Positions 25,927 to 32,858 of a stretch of 42,320 nucleotides of DNA are shown here, in pieces. The position numbers and the translations under genes were made by a program. The stretch spans positions 1 through 42,320 of the forward strand of contig JAPLJS010000099.1 in assembly GCA_026388545.1 (NCBI GenBank), read 5' to 3'. Position 1 is the stretch's first letter, and the number at the start of each line of letters is the position of its first letter. The notes below the pieces were generated by a model. That model saw only the letters and a list, made by a program, of their open reading frames with translations. It was not told where the DNA came from and did no database searches. This DNA comes from Deltaproteobacteria bacterium (GTDB lineage: Bacteria > Desulfobacterota > Syntrophia > Syntrophales > UBA2185).

Positions 25927-27615
25927 CTATTTATCTGTTCCACTAAAGTAAACAACACAATTTTTGTTAGTATCCGTAGTTGTCGCCTGCGTGTAGTTTA
26001 TACTCGAAGGAGAAGATGAAATCGTACAGGCAGCATTGGTAAAGCCTTCTATATTTCCTAAGGGACCGATATTCCCAATGAATGCAGTGTCGAAAACAGA
26101 AGTACATCCGATACCATTTATGCGAAAATAAGCATTCCCCACATTATTCCAAACACCATATCCCCCGCATCCAGACGGTTCTTTTTTAAAATTCATTTTA
26201 AATTGTTTTAATATTACATTTTGCGTTGCGCCACCTGTTGCGGCTGTCCATCCAAAGAAAAAGGTAGTAAAATAATCGTGATAGGTCTGATTTAATTCAA
26301 TTGTTCGCTTCAGTGTAGGGAGATCAGTAGGTAGGGGGGCATACGCAATTTTGGTATTATCGTAATCTGGATAATTTGTAATAACATCCGAACAATCCGA
26401 AATAGTGCACTGCTTTATCCATGAATTGATCGTGTAGAAAAAGTTATTGTTACTGTTCTGAGTATTACTCCTTGTCACCTCTACCCGGAAAGCGTAGATA
26501 TTTGTCGGCGTGTTGCTTAACAACCAATTTGTTTGCGTTGGCCATAAAGAAGAGGCATCGAAATAACTTGCATCAGCGCCATCAGTGGGTCTCCTTGAAT
26601 TTCTCGGTTCAGTTGAAGTATCCGCACCATTATTATGTCTGTTATCATCATAGGTGTTACTCCCGACAGTAGCGGGAGAATGACATGAGCTGATTGTATT
26701 ATCGCCCCAGAAAACATAGGCTATGTGGTTTCTATTGTCAGTCCCATCACGCCTGCTGCCGGAAACACATACGTTCGCCGAACCGAAATTTGCATAAGGA
26801 TCAAATTCAACGGCCACTTTCGGCGGCTGAATGCCCCTTCCTCCTTTTCCGTCTAAAAAACTGGTCCCCGCGGAATCAACACGTGAATCGCCGGCATACC
26901 CCAGCAACTCACCCCTGCCATTATCCCCCCCAACAGAAGTGATACCATTCTTAACATTATTACCATCAACACCATCGCCATTAAAAAAAGTGAATGTAAA
27001 ACCATCTCCTGACGATCCCGTACCGAATTGAAAAACAAAAAAGGCCCGAAAACCTGTCCCAAAATCACATTTGCCATTCTGACAATTTCCTTGAACAGCA
27101 CTCCCTCCATATACGAGAGCGCCAAATTTAGAATACTCGCCTCCACCCAAACTAGCGGTTGTACCCGTTGCATCAACTTGCACAAAAGAAGAACCTGGCT
27201 GATTTCTTGGCGTCATAGCAGCAAAACCAGAAATATCCGGCCGTGAACTGAAACCCGTTTTGGTGATAGAAATTTTTCTTTTCGCTTCAAATGGCGTCCC
27301 CGCATTGACGATGCCTGTTGATGTAATATTGTTTCCAGTGATATCGAGCTGAAATTTATCATTACTTGGCAGTATCTGACCAGACTGGTTTTGTAATGTA
27401 AATATTCTACCATTTGTGTCCTCTATATTTTTAATCAGAGCATAATCTTTCCCCGCCAGGGCAAGGAAATAGGCTCTATTTAAGTTATTAGCGCCGAGTT
27501 CGCCTAAAGCAGCGGATGAACTCATGTAAAGCGCTCCCACAGCTAATGCGGCAATCGTGGTCATGGCGATTATGACATAGGCAATTACATTCCCTTTTTG
27601 ATTTGCAAAGGGCAT
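25927..27615 (-). CDS. MshP/PilX-like minor pilin fused to an L-type lectin-like domain
   Basis: The N-terminus (QKGNVIAYVIIAMTTIAALAVGALYM, about 6-31) is a pilin-type membrane helix of the PilX/MshP kind, without the usual Glu at +5. From about 130 to 480 there is a beta-rich domain with GTGFRAFFVFQFGTG, DGFTFTFFNGD and PPKVAVEFDPYANFG (265-279). The run V-A-V-E-F-D-x-Y/F-x-N is the hallmark of legume-type (L-type) lectins, as are the earlier G-D-G-F-x-F and the Gly-rich stretch between them. Several Cys pairs near the C-terminus fit an exported protein. GGGAGG lies just upstream of the ATG. It is the last gene of the pilus locus, so it may cap the pilus as a sugar-binding adhesin. The lectin call rests on motif recognition. 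Confidence 0.72.
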   Translation of the reverse strand: MPFANQKGNVIAYVIIAMTTIAALAVGALYMSSSAALGELGANNLNRAYFLALAGKDYALIKNIEDTNGRIFTLQNQSGQILPSNDKFQLDITGNNITSTGIVNAGTPFEAKRKISITKTGFSSRPDISGFAAMTPRNQPGSSFVQVDATGTTASLGGGEYSKFGALVYGGSAVQGNCQNGKCDFGTGFRAFFVFQFGTGSSGDGFTFTFFNGDGVDGNNVKNGITSVGGDNGRGELLGYAGDSRVDSAGTSFLDGKGGRGIQPPKVAVEFDPYANFGSANVCVSGSRRDGTDNRNHIAYVFWGDNTISSCHSPATVGSNTYDDNRHNNGADTSTEPRNSRRPTDGADASYFDASSLWPTQTNWLLSNTPTNIYAFRVEVTRSNTQNSNNNFFYTINSWIKQCTISDCSDVITNYPDYDNTKIAYAPLPTDLPTLKRTIELNQTYHDYFTTFFFGWTAATGGATQNVILKQFKMNFKKEPSGCGGYGVWNNVGNAYFRINGIGCTSVFDTAFIGNIGPLGNIEGFTNAACTISSSPSSINYTQATTTDTNKNCVVYFSGTDK

Positions 27616-27618
27616 AGC

Positions 27619-28119
27619 TTATCCTCCCGTTTCCAGGTAGAGATTTACCCGATCAATGAGGTTGATAGGGGTATCTTCAGCACCCTTTAACTGAAGTGTT
27701 ATTTCAATGATCGAAATCGTTGATGAATGGTTAGGCGAAGAACAACTGATATAAGAATTGCAATACGTTAAGTTAAACGAAGTTACGGGCTGAGCCAATG
27801 TATCACCATCTATCAAAAGAGGGCTGTTACCGCCAGCCCAGGATATAGTTATGGCAGGTCCTCCTGAACTTCGTGTGAATGTAATTGAAGTTGCCGTCCC
27901 AGACGTAACCGACTTGATATTGCTGATCTCTTTTTTAAGCCGTGTCATGGCTATTTGACCTTGTTGTGCCGTTGATGAGTTTTTTTTATAAAACACATAC
28001 CCTTTTGATATCTCGAGCAATCCCATACCGGCTATAACACTTATAATCATAATGATTATAAGTGAGGTTATAATCTCAATAAGTGTGAACCCCCGACTAT
28101 TACAGCTAATATTTTTCAT
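27619..28119 (-). CDS. Prepilin-like minor pilin (MshO-like)
   Basis: A type IV prepilin with the processing site RG|FTLIEIITSLIIIMIISVIAGMG after a short basic leader, then KKEISNIKSV and a beta-rich C-terminus (FNLTYCNSYISC). The frame continues up to 28182, but that includes codons overlapping the upstream gene. The Met at 28119 gives a normal 8-9 residue leader and leaves an 11-base gap. Its place fourth in the minor pilin row, just before the MshP-like gene, matches mshO in the MSHA order. Confidence 0.85.
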   Translation of the reverse strand: MKNISCNSRGFTLIEIITSLIIIMIISVIAGMGLLEISKGYVFYKKNSSTAQQGQIAMTRLKKEISNIKSVTSGTATSITFTRSSGGPAITISWAGGNSPLLIDGDTLAQPVTSFNLTYCNSYISCSSPNHSSTISIIEITLQLKGAEDTPINLIDRVNLYLETGG

Positions 28120-28130
28120 CTCACAATAAA

Positions 28131-28721
28131 TTAGTTTGAAATAAATAATGAAGTTATTGTAACGCATGTTTGCGGATCGCAAGGATCATTCTTAATCGTT
28201 ACTTTAAGGATTTTACTCCCACCGGCGGTTTCTACATTAGACGGTAAGGGGAATTGCACAAACTTATTTTCTACTACTCCGTAGGTTCCATAGTTTTTAC
28301 TGTTTATATTGCTTTGTAAATTTGTAAGTGTAAGGAAGGGACCATTTTCAGCAGTCTCTGTCCATGTAATAGTACCATCACTTTTTGTACCACCAGCAGT
28401 GAGAGGCCAGTCTGGTTCATTCGCACCACTTGTACCTGCCGCAGTACACTTATAATAATGCCCATTCCTGATTGTCGGAACGACATAATTACCTACTGCA
28501 TATAACGTCGTACTTCTCCATTTGGGGTATTTATTATAATCCGCCATGATATTTGCCGTGATTTTATTAAGTTCTGTAGTTTTTTGAAATCTTTTGACAG
28601 GGTCGCTGCTCTTTACAAGAGAATCGGAAAGAAAAGTGAGGATCATGGCGCTGAGAATAGCCACGATAACAACGGTAACTATGATTTCAATGAGAGTAAA
28701 CCCAGACTGGTTGCATTTCAT
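28131..28721 (-). CDS. Prepilin-like minor pilin with a carbohydrate-binding-like insert (MshD-like)
   Basis: Processing site SG|FTLIEIIVTVVIVAILSAMI at residues 6-26. Residues about 66-121 hold a compact module: W68, Y74, G77, V80-V81, G87-H-Y-Y90, W105 and W120, in the order W-Y-x-x-G-x-x-V...G-x-x-Y...W...W seen in small chitin- or carbohydrate-binding modules and in phage tail proteins. After it comes a normal pilin tail with a Cys pair (DPCDPQTC). The start overlaps the previous gene by four bases (ATGA). The insert is unusual in a pilin and hints at surface binding. Confidence 0.8.
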   Translation of the reverse strand: MKCNQSGFTLIEIIVTVVIVAILSAMILTFLSDSLVKSSDPVKRFQKTTELNKITANIMADYNKYPKWRSTTLYAVGNYVVPTIRNGHYYKCTAAGTSGANEPDWPLTAGGTKSDGTITWTETAENGPFLTLTNLQSNINSKNYGTYGVVENKFVQFPLPSNVETAGGSKILKVTIKNDPCDPQTCVTITSLFISN

Positions 28722-29200
28722 TGAATAAATCCTGTATTTCTGGTTATTGTAATGGTGCTTGTTTCAGTACCCTGAGCAAGTGTTATGGATATCGTCGTTG
28801 TCCCTGGGCTGCCCCATTTATCAAAAGTTACTGTCGTACCAACCCCGGATGTTATTCTCGTGTTGCCTTGTAGTCTATGTGTGTTATTCGGTGGCGGATC
28901 TTTTACAGGATCAGGTATTTTAACAGGAATCATGACGGAAGCAGCCGAACCATTTTTATATAATATATATGAACTGTCATCGGGAATGTGGATACCCCAC
29001 GTTGTAGTATCGTCATTCAACGCTTGTATCTGCACATAGCGAAGGCTTGCTTTTAAACCGTCTGTCTCAACTATCAATTCGTTTGTGCCCGTCGTCGTAT
29101 ATCGACTCATGACTACGGTGGACACAATAAGAAGCACGACCAGGACAGCCACGATCTCGATCATGGTAAATCCTTGATTATTTGACGCTAATCTTTTCAT
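28718..29200 (-). CDS. Prepilin-like minor pilin (MshC/FimT-GspH-like)
   Basis: The leader is followed by QG|FTMIEIVAVLVVLLIVSTVVMSRYT, the type IV prepilin processing site and hydrophobic helix. The body has GLKASLRYVQIQALND, a pattern of FimT/GspH-type minor pilins. It is first in the minor pilin row and overlaps the next gene by four bases. There is no good ribosome site, so it may be read through from the pilin transcript or use an unseen start signal. Confidence 0.85.
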   Translation of the reverse strand: MKRLASNNQGFTMIEIVAVLVVLLIVSTVVMSRYTTTGTNELIVETDGLKASLRYVQIQALNDDTTTWGIHIPDDSSYILYKNGSAASVMIPVKIPDPVKDPPPNNTHRLQGNTRITSGVGTTVTFDKWGSPGTTTISITLAQGTETSTITITRNTGFIQ

Positions 29201-29317
29201 AAATGCAAATTATTCTTTACAGCTTATAATATCAAGGTTATTTTGCTTTTCAGATTAATACTGAATTGAATATTTTGATAGGATTTTTTTAAATGACGTT
29301 CGTTTAAATAATATTAT

Positions 29318-29346
29318 GGGCAGGGATGGTTGAAACCTCCCTGCCC
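29318..29346 (-). terminator. Strong hairpin after the pilin region
   Basis: GGGCAGGGA (29318-29326) pairs perfectly with TCCCTGCCC (29338-29346), with a further GGTT/AACC inside. The tail on the minus strand is AT-rich without a long T run, so it may be a partial terminator or an mRNA 3' stabiliser. It would let the major pilin be made in excess of the minor pilins downstream. Confidence 0.55.
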
Positions 29347-29412
29347 GCCTTTTCAGTAATACGTTTTTCAGTCTGAAATTCTTATGCAAACAAAAGATGT
29401 ATTTTAATAAAC

Positions 29413-29538
29413 TTAGTCAGTAACTGCAACTGTCCAGTAGTAAGGTTCATTGCTGGTGTCTGTAGGTGCATTTCTTGTAGGGGAATCGTCTGATTCCCCT
29501 ACATATTGCTGTTTTAATGAATGGAATGTTTCTATCAG
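29413..29538 (-). pseudogene. C-terminal remnant of a second MSHA-type pilin
   Basis: An open stretch of 41 codons without a start ends in SDDSPTRNAPTDTSNEPYYW then TVAVTD and a stop. This matches the end of the intact pilin just upstream (TEQPDINTPSSWVLTSVN) in the pattern T-x-x-x-D-x-N/S-x-P-x-x-W-x-V/L-x-x-V. A stop precedes it and no pilin N-terminus is present in any frame between 29540 and 29614. A GTAGGGGAATC/GATTCCCCTAC inverted repeat lies inside it (about 29477-29502). It is best read as the tail of a lost tandem pilin gene. Apart from this and the hairpin, 29201-29614 shows no gene. Confidence 0.55.
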
Positions 29539-29614
29539 TTAGGGAACTGATGATGATATCTCAGCATTCCTGTGCAGATATGATAATCCTTTTCTGTTCA
29601 TTCATAAATAATAT

Positions 29615-29995
29615 TCAATTAACCGAAGTTAAAACCCACGATGAGGGCGTATTTATATCAGGTTGTTCCGTCTTGGTGAATACTACGGTTCTCCCCTTAA
29701 AGGTCACAGGTGCGCCTGATACGATAACTCCCCAATCTGAACCTAAGTCATAAGAAGGAGCCGTATAATTGGCATTCGACCCGGCATCCTGCAATTTACT
29801 CTTTGCAAGTTCCAACCGTTCACGAGCATTCAACTCGGAAACAGCTCCCAGGGCGGCATTTTTTATGGCATCCGTACGCATATCCAGATACTTCGGGATA
29901 GCCACTGCCGCCAGAATACCGAGGATGACGAGGACCGCGATGATTTCGATGAGGGTGAAACCCTTCTGGTTTCTCATTAGACTTTTTGCTTTCAT
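29615..29995 (-). CDS. Major pilin (MshA-like)
   Basis: A 126-residue type IV prepilin: leader MKAKSLMRNQKG, cleavage before FTLIEIIAVLVILGILAAVAIP, then KYLDMRTDAIKNAALGAVSELNARERL, the standard alpha-spine, and a short beta-rich head. The Met at 29995 is chosen because GGGAGG lies 7 bases upstream and the leader then has normal length; the longer frame to 30121 runs through a hairpin repeat and the promoter. A sigma-54-type promoter lies about 100 bases upstream, and the activator gene is the next one upstream. No Cys pair is present in the head, unlike classical type IVa pilins. Confidence 0.92.
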   Translation of the reverse strand: MKAKSLMRNQKGFTLIEIIAVLVILGILAAVAIPKYLDMRTDAIKNAALGAVSELNARERLELAKSKLQDAGSNANYTAPSYDLGSDWGVIVSGAPVTFKGRTVVFTKTEQPDINTPSSWVLTSVN

Positions 29996-30059
29996 TTTGA
30001 CCTCCCGGAATTTTTTATTCCTTATATTTTTTAATTTTCGTTCTCTATTTATTCCTGGT

Positions 30060-30078
30060 TTCCGGATCAAGTCCGGAA
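30060..30078. repeat. CCGGA dyad in the pilin leader
   Basis: TTCCGGA-TCAAG-TCCGGAA forms a 7-base-pair hairpin in the predicted pilin 5' untranslated region. The same dyad, usually flanked by ATGAC as here, is scattered in many bacterial genomes. It could stabilise the pilin mRNA. Confidence 0.6.
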
Positions 30079-30105
30079 TGACATATGGTTTTGATGATTT
30101 AATTA

Positions 30106-30120
30106 GCACCTTCCATGCCA
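30106..30120 (-). promoter_or_regulatory. Sigma-54 (-24/-12) promoter of the major pilin
   Basis: The minus strand reads TGGCATGGAAGGTGC, against the sigma-54 consensus TGGCAYG-N4-TTGC. The essential GG and GC are exactly 10 bases apart. It predicts a start near 30094 and a leader of about 100 bases to the ATG at 29995. The neighbouring gene encodes a sigma-54 activator, which strongly supports the call. Confidence 0.75.
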
Positions 30121-30126
30121 TGATAG

Positions 30127-30156
30127 CAGGGGTCAGGGATCAGGGGTCAGGGGTCA
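30127..30156. repeat. Tandem GGGGTCA/GGGATCA repeat
   Basis: Four near-identical units (GGGGTCA, GGGATCA, GGGGTCA, GGGGTCA) lie between the sigma-54 promoter and the regulator stop. They occupy the place of an upstream activator site, but simple repeats of this kind are also common spacer sequence. Confidence 0.5.
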
Positions 30157-30285
30157 AATACCTGACGAACAATAACATGCTGTAATTATACGATATTGTA
30201 TTTTTTATAAAAAAACGATAAGGAAAATTATTTAACATGTTATGAACATTCAATAATTCAAATTCTACATGTATTGATGGAAAAT

Positions 30286-31617
30286 CTACATTTTTTGTAG
30301 GCTTTTCAGGGACTCCGTGTCGATCTCATGTTTCTTGATTCTGTGCCAGAGGCTTCTCTGGTTAATGCCCAGTAGCTCTGCCGCTTTGACCTGAACCCCG
30401 CCTGTGCGTGTCAAAGCTTCTATGATCATACCCTTTTCAATCTCATCCATACGGTCATCAATTGTCAAAGAATTGAATGAAGACTGATCATGTAACGAGT
30501 CTGCGGTCATGACACCTGCAATGTGTGCGGGAATATGGATCGCTTCAATTGTCTCTGTTTCGGTTAAGACAGTCGCCCTTTCTATAGTATTCTGCAGCTC
30601 TCTTACGTTTCCCGGCCACGAATATCCTGCGATAATCTGAAGAGCCTGAGGTGAAATGTGAACTTGTTTTTGGTTTTTCTCTAAGAAATGATCCACAAGA
30701 TAGGGAATATCCTCTCGTCTTTCTCTCAACGGGGGAAGATAAATAGAAAATACATTGATGCGGTAATAGAGATCTTCCCGAAATTGACCCTGTCTGACCA
30801 TTTCGGGGAGGTTCTTGTTGGTGGCAATGATGAAGCGGACATCTACCTTGATCGTCCGGTTGCCCCCTACCCTTTCAAACTCTTTTTCCTGGAGAACGCG
30901 CAGCAATTTTGCCTGTGTTGTAAGAGGCATGTCTCCGATTTCATCTAAAAATATCATGCCGCCTGCGGCCATTTCAAATTTACCTATTTTCTGAGACGTC
31001 GCTCCCGTGAAAGCCCCTTTTTCATAACCGAAAAGTTCGCTTTCCAGAAGGTTTTCGGGTATGGCCACACAATTGATTTTCACAAAGGGTTTTCCCTTGC
31101 GCAGGCTATGCTCGTAAATACTTGCCGCTACCAGTTCTTTTCCCGTCCCGCTTTCGCCTAAGATAAGAACCGTCGAATCAGTCGGCGCCACTTTCAATAT
31201 CTGCGTAAACAATCCCCTCATGATCTTACTCTGGCCAATTATACCGGGGAAAAGCTCTTTGGCCTCGACTTTGCTCAAAATCGTCGTTATTTGATCAAAC
31301 ACCTGCGTAAATCGTTCGATGTCGTCCTTTGCCTTTACCTCTTCGTCTGCCTGTTTCGGAAAAACAGGCAGACTTTCCGCCATCTTAACAAACCTGTTTA
31401 CCGGTTTTAAGACAACCCAGATGATGAGAAGGCTAATCAGGTATGTTAAAACAACTACGGTGATCCCCCATAGTATAAATGACCATGTCTGACCGGTTAT
31501 CATCTTTCCGTAAGACTGAATCAATCGGTCTGTCAGGATTACCCACAAGAGGGAGAGTCCACTTAAGGTGAATGGAATAATGATATACAAGCTGACTTGA
31601 ATGTATTTTTGTTTCAT
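30286..31617 (-). CDS. Membrane-anchored sigma-54-dependent transcription activator
   Basis: An NtrC-class activator with no receiver domain. Instead, two membrane segments (about residues 10-28 and 47-70) lead into a linker that starts [18 protein letters not shown]-like. The AAA+ domain has GESGTGKE (154-161), the sigma-54-contacting loop GAFTGA (201-206) and Walker [10 protein letters not shown] (221-229). A Fis-type HTH closes the protein ([21 protein letters not shown]). It begins 3 bases after the mshG stop with a poor ribosome site. Its likely target is the pilin promoter at 30106-30120. Direct control of a sigma-54 activator from the membrane, with no kinase, is uncommon. Confidence 0.92.
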   Translation of the reverse strand: MKQKYIQVSLYIIIPFTLSGLSLLWVILTDRLIQSYGKMITGQTWSFILWGITVVVLTYLISLLIIWVVLKPVNRFVKMAESLPVFPKQADEEVKAKDDIERFTQVFDQITTILSKVEAKELFPGIIGQSKIMRGLFTQILKVAPTDSTVLILGESGTGKELVAASIYEHSLRKGKPFVKINCVAIPENLLESELFGYEKGAFTGATSQKIGKFEMAAGGMIFLDEIGDMPLTTQAKLLRVLQEKEFERVGGNRTIKVDVRFIIATNKNLPEMVRQGQFREDLYYRINVFSIYLPPLRERREDIPYLVDHFLEKNQKQVHISPQALQIIAGYSWPGNVRELQNTIERATVLTETETIEAIHIPAHIAGVMTADSLHDQSSFNSLTIDDRMDEIEKGMIIEALTRTGGVQVKAAELLGINQRSLWHRIKKHEIDTESLKSLQKM

Positions 31618-31620
31618 ATT

Positions 31621-32841
31621 TCAGCGTGCTAATTTTGTTAGATCCCACATGGGTAGGAATATAGCCATGGCAAAAAATCCGACAACCGCGGCAAGACCGA
31701 CAATCAGAACAGGACCGATGAGGTCGGATAACCGCTTCACGGCATAACTGACTTCATCATCGTAATGCAGAGTAACCTGCTTGAGCATATCTTCAATATT
31801 TCCCGTTTCTTCCCCTATGGCAACCATATCGACAACCATGGGAGGGAAATATTTTGCCGCACCGAGAGGGGCAGCAATACCACGTCCCTCCTGAATCTGC
31901 TCCCTGACGCGATCAAATTCACGGGAGATGGCCTTATTGCCGATAACGTCGGATAAAATTTTCATGGAAGTCATAACGGGTACACCGCTCGACTGTAAAA
32001 TACCAAAGATACTGGCAAAGCGGGACATGGCAGCCTTCACGAACAAAGGACCAAGAATGGGCAGGCGGAGGATAATCGTATCTTTTACATAGTGTCCCTG
32101 CTCTGTCTTTAAATAGCTTTTCAGCCCGACGAAGAGCGCAATAACGCCACCGAGTAAAAGATACCAATAGCTTGATAAAAACTGATAAAGCATCATAGCT
32201 ATCTTTGTCGGCAGGGGAAGAACAATGCCCGCCTTGGAAAACATCTCAACAAATTGTGGAACGACAAACGTCAGGAGAACAAAGAAGGCGGCGACAAGGG
32301 CTATCGTCACAATCATTGGATACTGCAAGGCTGATTTTATATCAGATTTTATCCTTGACTCATGTTCAATGATATAGATCAGGCGTTCGAGAGACTCCGG
32401 GACGGAACCACTCATCTCACCGGCCCTTATCATGCTGCAGTAAAGCGGCGAGAAGATTGTGTCGTGTTTTTCCATGGCTGCAGTGAGGGTAAACCCCTGA
32501 TTGATGCTCTGCAACATAGAACCGATGGCTTCTTTTAAAACACGATCCTGCGTTTGCGCCTGCAACACCTGAAGAGACCTGACTATTGGCACGCCCGCCT
32601 TAAACAGTGAGCGAAACTGCTTCGTAAAAAGGATCAGATCCGTAATCTTCACAGGGTTCATTTTCCGGAGAATCCTTGACCATCGGAGAGAACTAATACC
32701 GTACCCCTGTTCTTTCACCTTCGTAGGGATATATCCCCTCTCAGCCAACATACTTGAGGCCTTATCGGGTGACTCCGCCTCGATATCGCCGGTTATGACT
32801 GCCCCATTTTCATTTATGGCTCGAAATGTATAATTAGGCAT
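31621..32841 (-). CDS. mshG: MshG-like inner-membrane platform protein (GspF/PilC family)
   Basis: This is the membrane platform that transmits force from the ATPase to pilin. The N-terminal YTFRAINENGAVITGDIEAES is the start of the family; two T2SSF repeats follow (LFKAGVPIVRSLQVLQAQT, and the second ILQSSGVPVMTSMKILSDV), with three membrane segments, the last near the C-terminus (LIGPVLIVGLAAVVGFFAMAIFLP). A GTG at 32862 overlaps the mshE stop, but the ATG at 32841 with AGGGA upstream starts the protein where the family starts (MPNYTFRA). Confidence 0.92.
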   Translation of the reverse strand: MPNYTFRAINENGAVITGDIEAESPDKASSMLAERGYIPTKVKEQGYGISSLRWSRILRKMNPVKITDLILFTKQFRSLFKAGVPIVRSLQVLQAQTQDRVLKEAIGSMLQSINQGFTLTAAMEKHDTIFSPLYCSMIRAGEMSGSVPESLERLIYIIEHESRIKSDIKSALQYPMIVTIALVAAFFVLLTFVVPQFVEMFSKAGIVLPLPTKIAMMLYQFLSSYWYLLLGGVIALFVGLKSYLKTEQGHYVKDTIILRLPILGPLFVKAAMSRFASIFGILQSSGVPVMTSMKILSDVIGNKAISREFDRVREQIQEGRGIAAPLGAAKYFPPMVVDMVAIGEETGNIEDMLKQVTLHYDDEVSYAVKRLSDLIGPVLIVGLAAVVGFFAMAIFLPMWDLTKLAR

Positions 32842-32858
32842 AATTGCTGATCCCTGAT

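Noticed and set aside
26472-27246. Several short plus-strand open frames opposite the lectin-like pilin
   Set aside because: Low-complexity Pro-, Ser- and His-rich translations that mirror Gly/Asn-rich coding; no ribosome sites.
29995-30100. Cyclic di-GMP riboswitch in the pilin leader
   Set aside because: None of the conserved GEMM elements (GCAAA-type tetraloop and receptor, paired G-rich arms) can be found in the 100-base leader.
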